NCBI RefSeq assembly: GCF_000444875.1
Contig: NC_021985.1
Location: 6,220,170-6,284,169, forward strand
From: Streptomyces collinus Tu 365
GTDB lineage: Bacteria; Actinomycetota; Actinomycetes; Streptomycetales; Streptomycetaceae
Reading direction: 5' to 3'
DNA length: 64,000 nucleotides
Numbering within the stretch: position 1 is the first letter of the stretch; the number at the start of each line of letters is the position of its first letter. The notes under the pieces were generated by a model. That model did no database searches and was not told the DNA's origin. It worked only from the letters and a program-made list of their open reading frames with translations. Of this stretch, positions 48,965 to 56,431 are shown piece by piece. The position numbers and the translations under genes are program-made.

Positions 48965-51133
48965 TTGAACGCCACCCCCACCCCCGACGGCCGCTCCGGA
49001 AGCCCCGAGGAACCAGGCGACTCCGGGCACCAGCCCGCATCCGTCCCGCTCGCCGAGGCGGTTCCCCAGCAGAAGCGCCGGACCCCTGGCCCCGCACAGC
49101 CCGGCCGGCCCGGCACCCCCGGCACCCCTGGCGTCGACCCGCTGGACGATCCCGACCCCCGCACCGCCGCCCAGGCGGCCGCCGTCGACAACCTCCTGCG
49201 CTGCTGGGTCCGCGAGACCAACCTCACCGCCCCCGCCGACGGCACCCTCGGCATCCCGCTGCCCGGCAGCGGTACCGCGCTGCTCGCACCGGTGCACCAC
49301 TGGTCCCCGACCGGCTGGCACCGCTTCGGACCGCCCCGCCTCGCCGGAGCGCCCGAAGCCGCCCCACCCGTCGACGCCGTCACACTCGCGGCACTGCTCG
49401 CCAGGGAGACGCCGGGCACCACTGACTGCACTGACGGCACCGGGCAGGTCGCGGGCAGCCCCACACCCGTCCCCGCCCAGGGCGGACCGGCCCAGGGCGG
49501 ACCGGCCCAGGGCGTCCCCGTCCAGGGCGGCGACGCCCACCCCACCTCGGCCACCGACGTCCGCGCCCACGACGGCTCCCCCGACGGCGTCCGTGCCGAC
49601 GACGGCCCGGCCGCCGATGCCCCCGTCCACGACGGCGCGGACCTCGTCGCCAGGGTGGCCGACTCCCTGCGCCGCACCGCGACCTTCATCCGCGACCGCC
49701 GCGCGCACCCGGCCGACGGGCCCGACCTCTTCCTCGCCGCGGAACAGGCCCTCCTCCTCGGCCACCCCCTCCATCCGACGCCGAAGAGCAGGGAAGGTCT
49801 GACCGACGCCGAGACCCGGCTCTACTCACCCGAGCTGCGCGGCTCCTTCCCGCTGCACTGGATGGCGGTCGCCCCCTCCCTGCTCAGGACCGACTCGGCC
49901 TGGACCGAACGGGGCCGGCCGCTGCCCGCGGGTGAGCTGACCCGGCGCCTCGCCGGACCCGGGCCGTTCCTGCCCGACGGCCACGCCGTCCTCCCGCTGC
50001 ACCCCTGGCAGGCGCGCGAGGTCCGGCACCGCCCCGCGGTCGCCGCCCTGCTCGACTCCGGCGCCCTCCGCGACCTCGGCCCCCTCGGCGCGCCCTGGTA
50101 CCCCACCTCCTCCGTACGCACGGTCCACCGGACCGGCGCGCCCGCGATGCTCAAGCTGTCGCTGGGCCTGCGCATCACCAACTCCCGGCGCGAGAACCTG
50201 CGCAAGGAACTCCATCGCGGGGTCGAGGTGCACCGGCTGCTGCGCAGCGGCCTGGCGAAGCAGTGGCAGGCCGTGCACCCCGGCTTCGACATCGTCCGCG
50301 ACCCGGCCTGGCTCGCCGTCGACGGCCCCGACGGCCGTCCCCTGCCCGGCCTCGACGTCGTGATCAGGCACAACCCGTTCACCCCGGCCGACGACGTCAG
50401 CTGCGTCGCCGGACTCGTCTCGCCCCGTCCCCTCGCGGAAACCGGCCCCGACGCCTCGCCGACGGCACCGACAGGGCTTACAGCGCCGGCGCCGCCGGGC
50501 GCCGTCCGCCGCCACGGGTCCCGGCTGGCGCAGCTCGTGGCCGGGCTCGCCACCCGCACCGGCCGGCCGGTGGGAGCCGTCGCCGCGGAGTGGTTCCTGC
50601 GCTACCTCGAACAGGTCGTACGGCCCGTGCTCTGGCTGGACAGCGAGGCCGGCATCGCCCTCGAAGCCCACCAGCAGAACACGCTGCTCCTGCTCGACCC
50701 GGAAGGCTGGCCCGCCGGCGGCCGCTACCGCGACAACCAGGGCTACTACTTCCGCGAGTCCCGGCGGGACGAACTCGACGCGCGGCTGCCCGGCATCGGC
50801 GAGCACAGCGACACGTTCGTCTCCGACGAGGTCACCGACGAACGCTTCGCCTACTACCTGGCCGTCAACAACGTGTTCGGCCTGATCGGCGCGTTCGGTT
50901 CCCAGGGCCTCGCCGACGAACGGCTGCTCCTCGCGGCCTTCCGCGGCTTCCTCACGGACATCGCCTCGGGAGCCGCCGCGCCGCGCAGCCCGCTGCCCGC
51001 GCTCCTGCTCGACTCGCCGGTCCTGCGGTGCAAGGCCAACCTGCTGACCCGACTGCACGGCCTGGACGAACTCGTCGGTCCCGTCGACACCCAGTCCGTC
51101 TACGTCACCATCGCCAACCCCCTGCAGTGCTGA
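48965..51133 (+). CDS. IucA/IucC-family NRPS-independent siderophore synthetase
   Basis: The 722-residue enzyme has IucA/IucC hallmarks: HPTPKSREG (270-278), HPWQARE, KLSLGLRITNSRRENL, EAHQQNTLL and YRDNQGYYFRES. NIS synthetases join carboxylates and amines using ATP. I set the start at TTG 48965, after GAGGAG; upstream codons are unmotivated Arg/Pro/Thr sequence. Residues about 150-225 form a Gly/Pro/Asp-rich insertion with three GGPAQ-like repeats, absent from typical family members. It is followed by a GNAT gene. Product and partner enzymes are incomplete in the window. Confidence 0.9.
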   Translation: MNATPTPDGRSGSPEEPGDSGHQPASVPLAEAVPQQKRRTPGPAQPGRPGTPGTPGVDPLDDPDPRTAAQAAAVDNLLRCWVRETNLTAPADGTLGIPLPGSGTALLAPVHHWSPTGWHRFGPPRLAGAPEAAPPVDAVTLAALLARETPGTTDCTDGTGQVAGSPTPVPAQGGPAQGGPAQGVPVQGGDAHPTSATDVRAHDGSPDGVRADDGPAADAPVHDGADLVARVADSLRRTATFIRDRRAHPADGPDLFLAAEQALLLGHPLHPTPKSREGLTDAETRLYSPELRGSFPLHWMAVAPSLLRTDSAWTERGRPLPAGELTRRLAGPGPFLPDGHAVLPLHPWQAREVRHRPAVAALLDSGALRDLGPLGAPWYPTSSVRTVHRTGAPAMLKLSLGLRITNSRRENLRKELHRGVEVHRLLRSGLAKQWQAVHPGFDIVRDPAWLAVDGPDGRPLPGLDVVIRHNPFTPADDVSCVAGLVSPRPLAETGPDASPTAPTGLTAPAPPGAVRRHGSRLAQLVAGLATRTGRPVGAVAAEWFLRYLEQVVRPVLWLDSEAGIALEAHQQNTLLLLDPEGWPAGGRYRDNQGYYFRESRRDELDARLPGIGEHSDTFVSDEVTDERFAYYLAVNNVFGLIGAFGSQGLADERLLLAAFRGFLTDIASGAAAPRSPLPALLLDSPVLRCKANLLTRLHGLDELVGPVDTQSVYVTIANPLQC

Positions 51134-51216
51134 GCACGAGCGCGCGGCAGCGCACCGCCCCGTCTTCCGCCGACGCCGAGGACCCCGACCCCCTTCGTTC
51201 CCGAGAGGAGCGCACC

Positions 51217-52032
51217 GTGCCTTCCACCGACGCGAGCGCCGGCACCGGCCCCTTCTCCGTCCCCCTCGACGAGGCGCGAGCCACCGGCGCGGCCGGCGAC
51301 CGGGACACCGGCGGTCGTGGAGCCCCCGCGACCGCGGGGGACACCGCGTCGTTCGGCGACGGCGAGGACACGCTGGACCTGAGACTGCCGGCCGAGTTCG
51401 TCGCGCTCTTCGGCTCCGCTCCGGCCGGCGGGAGCGCGGACCGCTGTGCCGGCAGCCGGGACGACCTGCTCGACGACGTCGCCGCCTGGGGACCGACCGC
51501 GACCTCCGTGGGCGGATTCCAGCTGGTTCCGGTACGCCTCGACCACGACCTGCCGCTCGTCCACCGCTGGATGAACGACCCCGCCGTGGCCTCCTTCTGG
51601 GAGCTGGCCGGGCCCCAGGAGCGGACGGAGGGCCACCTGCGCGCCCAGCTCGACGGCGACGGGCGCAGCGTGCCCTGCCTGGGCGTGCTGGACGGCACCC
51701 CCATGAGCTACTGGGAGATCTACCGGGCGGACCTGGACCCGCTCGCCCGGCACTATCCGGCGCGGCCGCACGACACCGGGATCCACCTGCTCATCGGTGA
51801 CGCCGCCGACCGGGCGCGGGGGCTCGGCTCCGCGCTGCTCGGAGCCGTGGCCGAGCTGATCCTCGACCGCCGCCCCACCTGCGCCCGGGTCCTCGCGGAG
51901 CCCGATCTGCGCAACGCTTCCTCCGTGGCCGCCTTCCTGAGCGCCGGATTCCGGATCGCGGCCGAGGTCGACCTGCCCGGCAAGCGGGCGGCCCTCATGA
52001 CCCGCGACCGGGTGCGGCGCGGCCGGATGTAG
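51217..52032 (+). CDS. AlcB/IucB-like GNAT acyltransferase
   Basis: The 271-residue protein has a GNAT domain (about 110-265) of the siderophore type: VHRWMNDPAVASFWELAGPQ, PMSYWEIYRADLDPLARHY, DTGIHLLIGD, then ARGLGSALLGA for CoA binding and EPDLRNASSVAAFLSAGF. The first 100 residues are disordered. Such enzymes acylate a hydroxylamine or amine of the siderophore. The GTG at 51217 has GAGGAG six bases upstream; a GTG at 51127 overlaps the end of the IucA/IucC gene in frame and is possible. Confidence 0.87.
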   Translation: MPSTDASAGTGPFSVPLDEARATGAAGDRDTGGRGAPATAGDTASFGDGEDTLDLRLPAEFVALFGSAPAGGSADRCAGSRDDLLDDVAAWGPTATSVGGFQLVPVRLDHDLPLVHRWMNDPAVASFWELAGPQERTEGHLRAQLDGDGRSVPCLGVLDGTPMSYWEIYRADLDPLARHYPARPHDTGIHLLIGDAADRARGLGSALLGAVAELILDRRPTCARVLAEPDLRNASSVAAFLSAGFRIAAEVDLPGKRAALMTRDRVRRGRM

Positions 52033-52111
52033 CGCCCGCGCGCGGAGAGAAGGACGAGAGGAAGATCGTGATCGCCCGTTTGTCAGTCCCGGGCCGTAGG
52101 GTGGTCGGGCT

Positions 52112-54127
52112 ATGACGAAGCCCTCACTCCCCGAACTCCTCCATGCCGCCGTCGCAGCCGTCGGCGGCACGGAGCGCCCCGGCCAGGTGACCATGGCCGA
52201 AGCGGTCGCCGAAGCGATCGACGACGGATCCCACCTGCTGGTCCAGGCCGGCACCGGCACCGGAAAGTCGCTCGGCTACCTCGTGCCCGCGCTCGCCCAC
52301 GGGGAGCGGGTGATCGTCGCCACGGCCACGCTCGCACTGCAGCGGCAGCTGGTGGAGCGCGACCTGCCCCGCACCGTCGACGCCCTGCACCCGCTGCTGC
52401 GCCGGCGTCCGGATTTCGCCATGCTCAAAGGCAGGTCGAACTACCTGTGCCTGCACCGCCTGCACGAGGGCATGCCCCAGGACGAGGAGGACGGCCTCTT
52501 CGACCAGTTCGAGGCCGCCGCGCCCACCAGCAAGCTGGGCCAGGACCTGCTGCGCCTGCGGGACTGGGCCGACGAGACCGAGACCGGTGACCGCGACGGC
52601 CTCACACCGGGTGTCTCCGACCGGGCCTGGGCCCAGGTGTCGGTCTCCTCGCGGGAGTGCCTGGGCGCGTCGAAGTGCGCCTACGGTGCCGAGTGCTTCG
52701 CGGAGATGGCCCGCGAGCGCGCCAAGCTCGCCGAGGTCGTCGTCACGAACCACGCGCTCCTGGCCATCGACGCCATCGAGGGCGCTCCCGTGCTCCCGCA
52801 GCACGAGGTCCTGATCGTGGACGAGGCCCATGAGCTGGTCTCCCGGGTCACCGGCGTCGCCACCGGCGAGCTCACCCCCGGTCAGGTCAACCGCGCCGTC
52901 CGCCGAGCCGCCAAGCTCGTCAACGAGAAGGCCGCCGACCAGCTCCAGACCGCCGCCGAGGGCTTCGAGCGGGTGATGGAGCTGGCGCTGCCGGGCCGCC
53001 TGGAGGAGATCCCCGAGGACCTCGGCTACGCGCTGATGGCGCTGCGGGACGCCGCCCGAACGGTGATCACCGCGATCGGCTCCACCCGCGACAAGTCCGT
53101 CCAGGACGAGGACGCGGTGCGCAAGCAGGCGCTGGCCTCGGTGGAGACGGTGCACGACGTGGCCGAGCGGGTGGTGAACGGCTCCGAGTGGGACGTCGTC
53201 TGGTACGAGCGCCATGACCGTTTCGGTGCCTCCCTGTGTGTCGCCCCCATGTCGGTCTCCGGGCTGCTGAGGGAGAAGCTGTTCGCGGACCGCAGTGTGG
53301 TCCTCACCTCGGCGACGCTCAAGCTGGGCGGCGACTTCAACGGCGTCGGCGCCTCGCTGGGCCTGGGCCCGGAAGGCGCCGAGGGCGACGACCTGCCCCC
53401 GTGGAAGGGCGTGGACGTCGGCTCCCCCTTCGACTACCGCAAGCAGGGCATCCTGTACGTCGCCAAACACCTCGCGCGCCCCGCGAGGGACGGTGAGCGC
53501 ACCGACATGCTCGACGAGCTGACCGAGCTGATCCAGTCCGCCGGCGGCCGCACCCTCGGACTGTTCTCCTCCATGCGGGCGGCCCAGCTCGCCGCCGAGG
53601 AGCTGCGCTCGCGGATCCCGGAGTTCCCGATCCTGCTCCAGGGCGAGGAGACCCTCGGTGAGCTGATCAAGAACTTCGCGGCCGACCCCAGGACCTGTCT
53701 GTTCGGCACGCTGTCGCTGTGGCAGGGCGTCGACGTCCCGGGGCCGAGCTGCCAGCTGGTCGTCATGGACAAGATCCCGTTTCCGCGCCCCGACGACCCG
53801 CTGATGAGCGCCCGCCAGAAGGCGGTGGAGGAGGCGGGAGGCAACGGCTTCATGGCGGTGGCCGCGACCCACGCGGCGCTGCTCATGGCCCAGGGTGCCG
53901 GCCGCCTGGTGCGCGCCTCCGGGGACCGCGGCGTGGTCGCGATCCTGGACCAGCGGCTGGCGACGGCTCGCTACGGCGGCTATCTCAAGGCTTCGCTGCC
54001 CGACTTCTGGTACACGACGGACCGCAACCAGGTGCGCAGGTCGCTCGCGGCGATCGACGCGGCGGCCAAGCAGACAGAGGGGGCCGAGCAGACGGAAGCG
54101 GCCAAGCAGACAGAAGGGGCCGAGTAG
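52112..54127 (+). CDS. DinG/XPD-type ATP-dependent helicase with Fe-S cluster
   Basis: The 671-residue superfamily 2 helicase has Walker A AGTGTGKS (46-53), DEAH at 237-240, and four cysteines, C113, C183, C189 and C195, matching a 4Fe-4S cluster of the XPD/DinG group. Later motifs include TSATLKLG and QGAGRLVR. It unwinds 5'-3' at damaged or structured DNA. TAGGGT (52097-52102) lies nine bases before the ATG. The C-terminus ends in two copies of a QTEGAE-type repeat produced by a 36-bp duplication. It is convergent with lexA. Confidence 0.92.
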   Translation: MTKPSLPELLHAAVAAVGGTERPGQVTMAEAVAEAIDDGSHLLVQAGTGTGKSLGYLVPALAHGERVIVATATLALQRQLVERDLPRTVDALHPLLRRRPDFAMLKGRSNYLCLHRLHEGMPQDEEDGLFDQFEAAAPTSKLGQDLLRLRDWADETETGDRDGLTPGVSDRAWAQVSVSSRECLGASKCAYGAECFAEMARERAKLAEVVVTNHALLAIDAIEGAPVLPQHEVLIVDEAHELVSRVTGVATGELTPGQVNRAVRRAAKLVNEKAADQLQTAAEGFERVMELALPGRLEEIPEDLGYALMALRDAARTVITAIGSTRDKSVQDEDAVRKQALASVETVHDVAERVVNGSEWDVVWYERHDRFGASLCVAPMSVSGLLREKLFADRSVVLTSATLKLGGDFNGVGASLGLGPEGAEGDDLPPWKGVDVGSPFDYRKQGILYVAKHLARPARDGERTDMLDELTELIQSAGGRTLGLFSSMRAAQLAAEELRSRIPEFPILLQGEETLGELIKNFAADPRTCLFGTLSLWQGVDVPGPSCQLVVMDKIPFPRPDDPLMSARQKAVEEAGGNGFMAVAATHAALLMAQGAGRLVRASGDRGVVAILDQRLATARYGGYLKASLPDFWYTTDRNQVRRSLAAIDAAAKQTEGAEQTEAAKQTEGAE

Positions 54128-54133
54128 ACGGAA
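54062..54133 (+). repeat. 36-bp tandem duplication spanning the helicase stop codon
   Basis: 54062-54097 and 54098-54133 differ at two positions. One change turns CAG in the first copy into TAG in the second (54125-54127), which is the stop codon of the helicase gene. Confidence 0.95.
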
Positions 54134-54151
54134 GCCGGCTAGCCGGCCGGC

Positions 54152-54178
54152 CCGGCTGAGACGCTCCGCCTCAGCCGG
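54152..54178 (+). terminator. Hairpin after the helicase gene
   Basis: CCGGCTGAG (54152-54160) pairs with CTCAGCCGG (54170-54178) around a nine-base loop, 24 bases after the stop. Confidence 0.7.
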
Positions 54179-54239
54179 CGGCCTGGTTCGGTAGCCGTGG
54201 CCCGGGACAGCGCGCGGCCGGAGGTGCGACGAACGCACA

Positions 54240-54273
54240 GGGCCCCGGAACCGGCGCAGGGGTTCCGGGGCCC
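54240..54273. terminator. Hairpin between the helicase and lexA genes
   Basis: GGGCCCCGGAACC (54240-54252) pairs with GGTTCCGGGGCCC (54261-54273), a 13-bp perfect stem, 40 bases after the lexA stop on the minus strand. Confidence 0.82.
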
Positions 54274-54313
54274 GGTCAGGGGGAGGGGCCGCGGGGCCCG
54301 TCCGCCGCGGCTG

Positions 54314-55093
54314 TCAGACGCGCCGCAGCACGGCGACGACCTTGCCCAGGATGGTCGCGTCGTCACCGGGGATGGGCTCGTAGGCCGCGTTGTGGGGGAG
54401 CAGCCAGACGTGGCCGTCCTCGCGCTTGAAGCGCTTGACGGTGGCCTCACCGTCGAGCATGGCGGCGACGATGTCGCCGTTCTCGGCGACCGGCTGGCGG
54501 CGGACGGTGACCCAGTCGCCGTCGCAGATGGCGGCCTCGATCATGGAGTCACCGACGACCTTGAGGACGAACAGCTCGCCGTCGCCGACGAGCTGCCGGG
54601 GCAGCGGGAACACGTCCTCGACCGACTCCTCGGCGAGGATCGGGCCACCTGCGGCGATACGGCCGACCAACGGGACGTAGGACGCGGCGGGCTTGCCGGC
54701 GGTGTCCGTGGGCTGCACGGTCACGGCCTGGTCGGAACCGCGGACCTCGTACGCACGCGGGCGGTGCGGGTCACGGCGCAGGAAGCCCTTGCGCTCCAGG
54801 GCCATGAGCTGGTGCGCGACCGAAGAGGTGCTGGAGAGGCCGACGGCCTGGCCGATCTCGCGCATCGACGGCGGGTAGCCGCGCCGCTGCACGGAGTCCC
54901 TGATGACCTCGATCACCCGGCGCTGCCGGTCGGTGAGCCCCGAGCTGTCCGCCCGGATGCCTGGAGGTCGGCCCGGCAGGGAGCGCTTGTGCCCCTCGGG
55001 ATTCGTGGCTTCGTTCATCGCATGTACCGGCTCGACTCGGCCCTGGGAGCGGTCCTGGGCAGTGATGGTGGCACTGTCTGCGGTGGTGGTCAC
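54314..55093 (-). CDS. lexA: SOS repressor LexA
   Basis: The 259-residue protein has the LexA winged helix (LTDRQRRVIEVIRDSVQRRG, MREIGQAVGLSSTSSVAHQL), the cleavage site Ala148-Gly149 in RIAAGGPI, and the Ser183 (GDSM) and Lys220 (EATVK) dyad. It represses SOS genes including recA and itself until RecA filaments trigger self-cleavage. I chose GTG 55093, with GAGGGG six bases before it; an in-frame ATG at residue 26 is a shorter alternative. A perfect LexA box lies 61 bases upstream. Confidence 0.97.
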   Translation of the reverse strand: MTTTADSATITAQDRSQGRVEPVHAMNEATNPEGHKRSLPGRPPGIRADSSGLTDRQRRVIEVIRDSVQRRGYPPSMREIGQAVGLSSTSSVAHQLMALERKGFLRRDPHRPRAYEVRGSDQAVTVQPTDTAGKPAASYVPLVGRIAAGGPILAEESVEDVFPLPRQLVGDGELFVLKVVGDSMIEAAICDGDWVTVRRQPVAENGDIVAAMLDGEATVKRFKREDGHVWLLPHNAAYEPIPGDDATILGKVVAVLRRV

Positions 55094-55153
55094 GTCGGCC
55101 CCTCTCGATGGTCTCCCTGCTGCACAACGGTAGTTGCTTTCGAAAGGTTGCGC

Positions 55154-55167
55154 CAAACACACGTTCG
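55154..55167 (-). promoter_or_regulatory. LexA box before lexA
   Basis: Minus strand CGAACGTGTGTTTG matches the actinobacterial SOS consensus CGAACRNNYGTTYG at every defined position. Confidence 0.88.
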
Positions 55168-55550
55168 AGTGAAAAAGTGCGATTCACCTGTCGTGATCAT
55201 GTGTCCGGGTGTATGGCTCACGCGACCCCTGGCGGGCAAAAGCACCCATTGTTGTACTCTTCACCGCCGGGGTGGATCACCTCGTGGGTTGCTGCCCCAG
55301 TCTGCCATCCGGAATCCCGTGGACCGGGCTGCCGGACCCTTCTGGGCCGGAGTCCTACGCGTCCTCCGTCCGGCGCCCACGGTATCTCCGCACATGCCCG
55401 GGCGATACGGCCGTGCGCCCGCGTGTTGTCCGACGTGTGCGGGGACGGATGCGGGGCACGGGGTGCGCGGGGGCCCGATGCCGTTCCGCCGCCCGATTCC
55501 CCGTCGTCACGCGGCGACACGCGACTCTGCCTCGGTGTATGCAGTGATCC

Positions 55551-55563
55551 CCACATCTAGTGG
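55551..55563 (+). promoter_or_regulatory. NrdR box 1
   Basis: CCACATCTAGTGG, an imperfect palindrome like the actinobacterial NrdR box. Its centre is 31 bp (three helical turns) from box 2. Confidence 0.8.
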
Positions 55564-55581
55564 TTGGATGGCTACACCGAC

Positions 55582-55594
55582 CCACAAGTTGTGG
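55582..55594 (+). promoter_or_regulatory. NrdR box 2
   Basis: CCACAAGTTGTGG is a perfect palindrome around a central G and the stronger of the two boxes before nrdR-nrdJ. Confidence 0.85.
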
Positions 55595-55711
55595 TTTTCG
55601 GGGGGACCCGGGTCTTCTGGCCCGCCGCGATCGCCTATGCTTAGGGCTGCTTCGAGGGGCCCCTGTGGTCCGGCGAGGCTGTTGAGTCTGCTGTGAGGAG
55701 GGTTGGAGAAC

Positions 55712-56266
55712 ATGCACTGCCCCTTCTGCAGGCACCCCGACAGCCGTGTGGTCGACAGCCGTACGACCGACGACGGCACGTCGATCCGCAGGCGCCGCCA
55801 GTGCCCCGACTGCTCCCGTCGTTTCACGACCGTGGAGACGTGCTCGCTCATGGTGGTGAAGCGGTCCGGAGTGACCGAACCCTTCAGCCGTACCAAGGTC
55901 ATCAACGGTGTGCGCAAGGCATGCCAGGGACGGCCTGTCACCGAGGACGCCCTCGCCCAGCTCGGCCAGCGGGTCGAGGAGGCGGTGCGGGCCACCGGAA
56001 GCGCCGAGCTGACCACCCATGACGTGGGTCTGGCCATACTCGGCCCGTTGCAGGAACTCGACCTCGTCGCCTTTCTGCGGTTCGCCTCGGTCTACCGTGC
56101 GTTCGACTCGCTCGAGGACTTCGAGGCCGCCATCGCGGAGCTGAGGGAAGGCGGGCGGTGCCCCGCCGCGAACGACGACGAGGACGCGGGAGCGGGGAGC
56201 CAGGAAGACGACCGCGGGCGCGGAGGGACCACTCAGGTTCCCGTGCCCGCCCACGCCGCCGACTGA
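55712..56266 (+). CDS. nrdR: Ribonucleotide reductase repressor NrdR
   Basis: The 184-residue protein has a zinc ribbon (C3, C6, C31, C34: MHCPFC and CPDC) and an ATP-cone domain (about 46-136, with VVKRSGVTEPFSRTKVINGV). NrdR senses dATP/ATP and represses ribonucleotide reductase genes through the two boxes upstream. The ATG at 55712 gives the usual MHCPFC start, and GAGGAGGG lies nine bases before it. A 48-residue Asp/Gly-rich tail is added. nrdJ follows after 165 bases. Confidence 0.97.
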   Translation: MHCPFCRHPDSRVVDSRTTDDGTSIRRRRQCPDCSRRFTTVETCSLMVVKRSGVTEPFSRTKVINGVRKACQGRPVTEDALAQLGQRVEEAVRATGSAELTTHDVGLAILGPLQELDLVAFLRFASVYRAFDSLEDFEAAIAELREGGRCPAANDDEDAGAGSQEDDRGRGGTTQVPVPAHAAD

Positions 56267-56272
56267 CCGGCG

Positions 56273-56306
56273 GGCCGGAAACCGGACGGAGACCCGGGTT
56301 CCGGCC
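56273..56306 (+). repeat. Hairpin between nrdR and nrdJ
   Basis: GGCCGGAA (56273-56280) pairs with TTCCGGCC (56299-56306), with an inner CCGG/CCGG stem. It may reduce or stabilise read-through into nrdJ. Confidence 0.5.
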
Positions 56307-56431
56307 GGGAGGCGGCGACCCAGGACCTGTTGCGGGCGGCAGCGTGAGGGAGCCCGCAGCACCAGACAGAACACCGTGTCACGGGAACATCGTGGCACTT
56401 CAGGGCGTTTTCGCCCGTACAGGGAGGCGGC

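Larger units (their letters stand above)
55094..55711. other. Divergent regulatory region between lexA and nrdR
   Basis: This 618-base gap holds no credible gene. It contains the LexA box near the lexA promoter, a middle stretch of about 380 bases in which I see nothing conserved, and two NrdR boxes about 120-160 bases before nrdR. A TATGCT at 55636-55641 could be the nrdR -10. Confidence 0.6.

Noticed and set aside
55108..55560. Possible 150-residue gene between lexA and nrdR
   Set aside because: It lacks a ribosome site and conserved sequence and covers the LexA box and an NrdR box.
55094..55711. Cobalamin riboswitch before nrdR-nrdJ
   Set aside because: No B12 box or matching secondary structure was seen; control appears to be by NrdR boxes.
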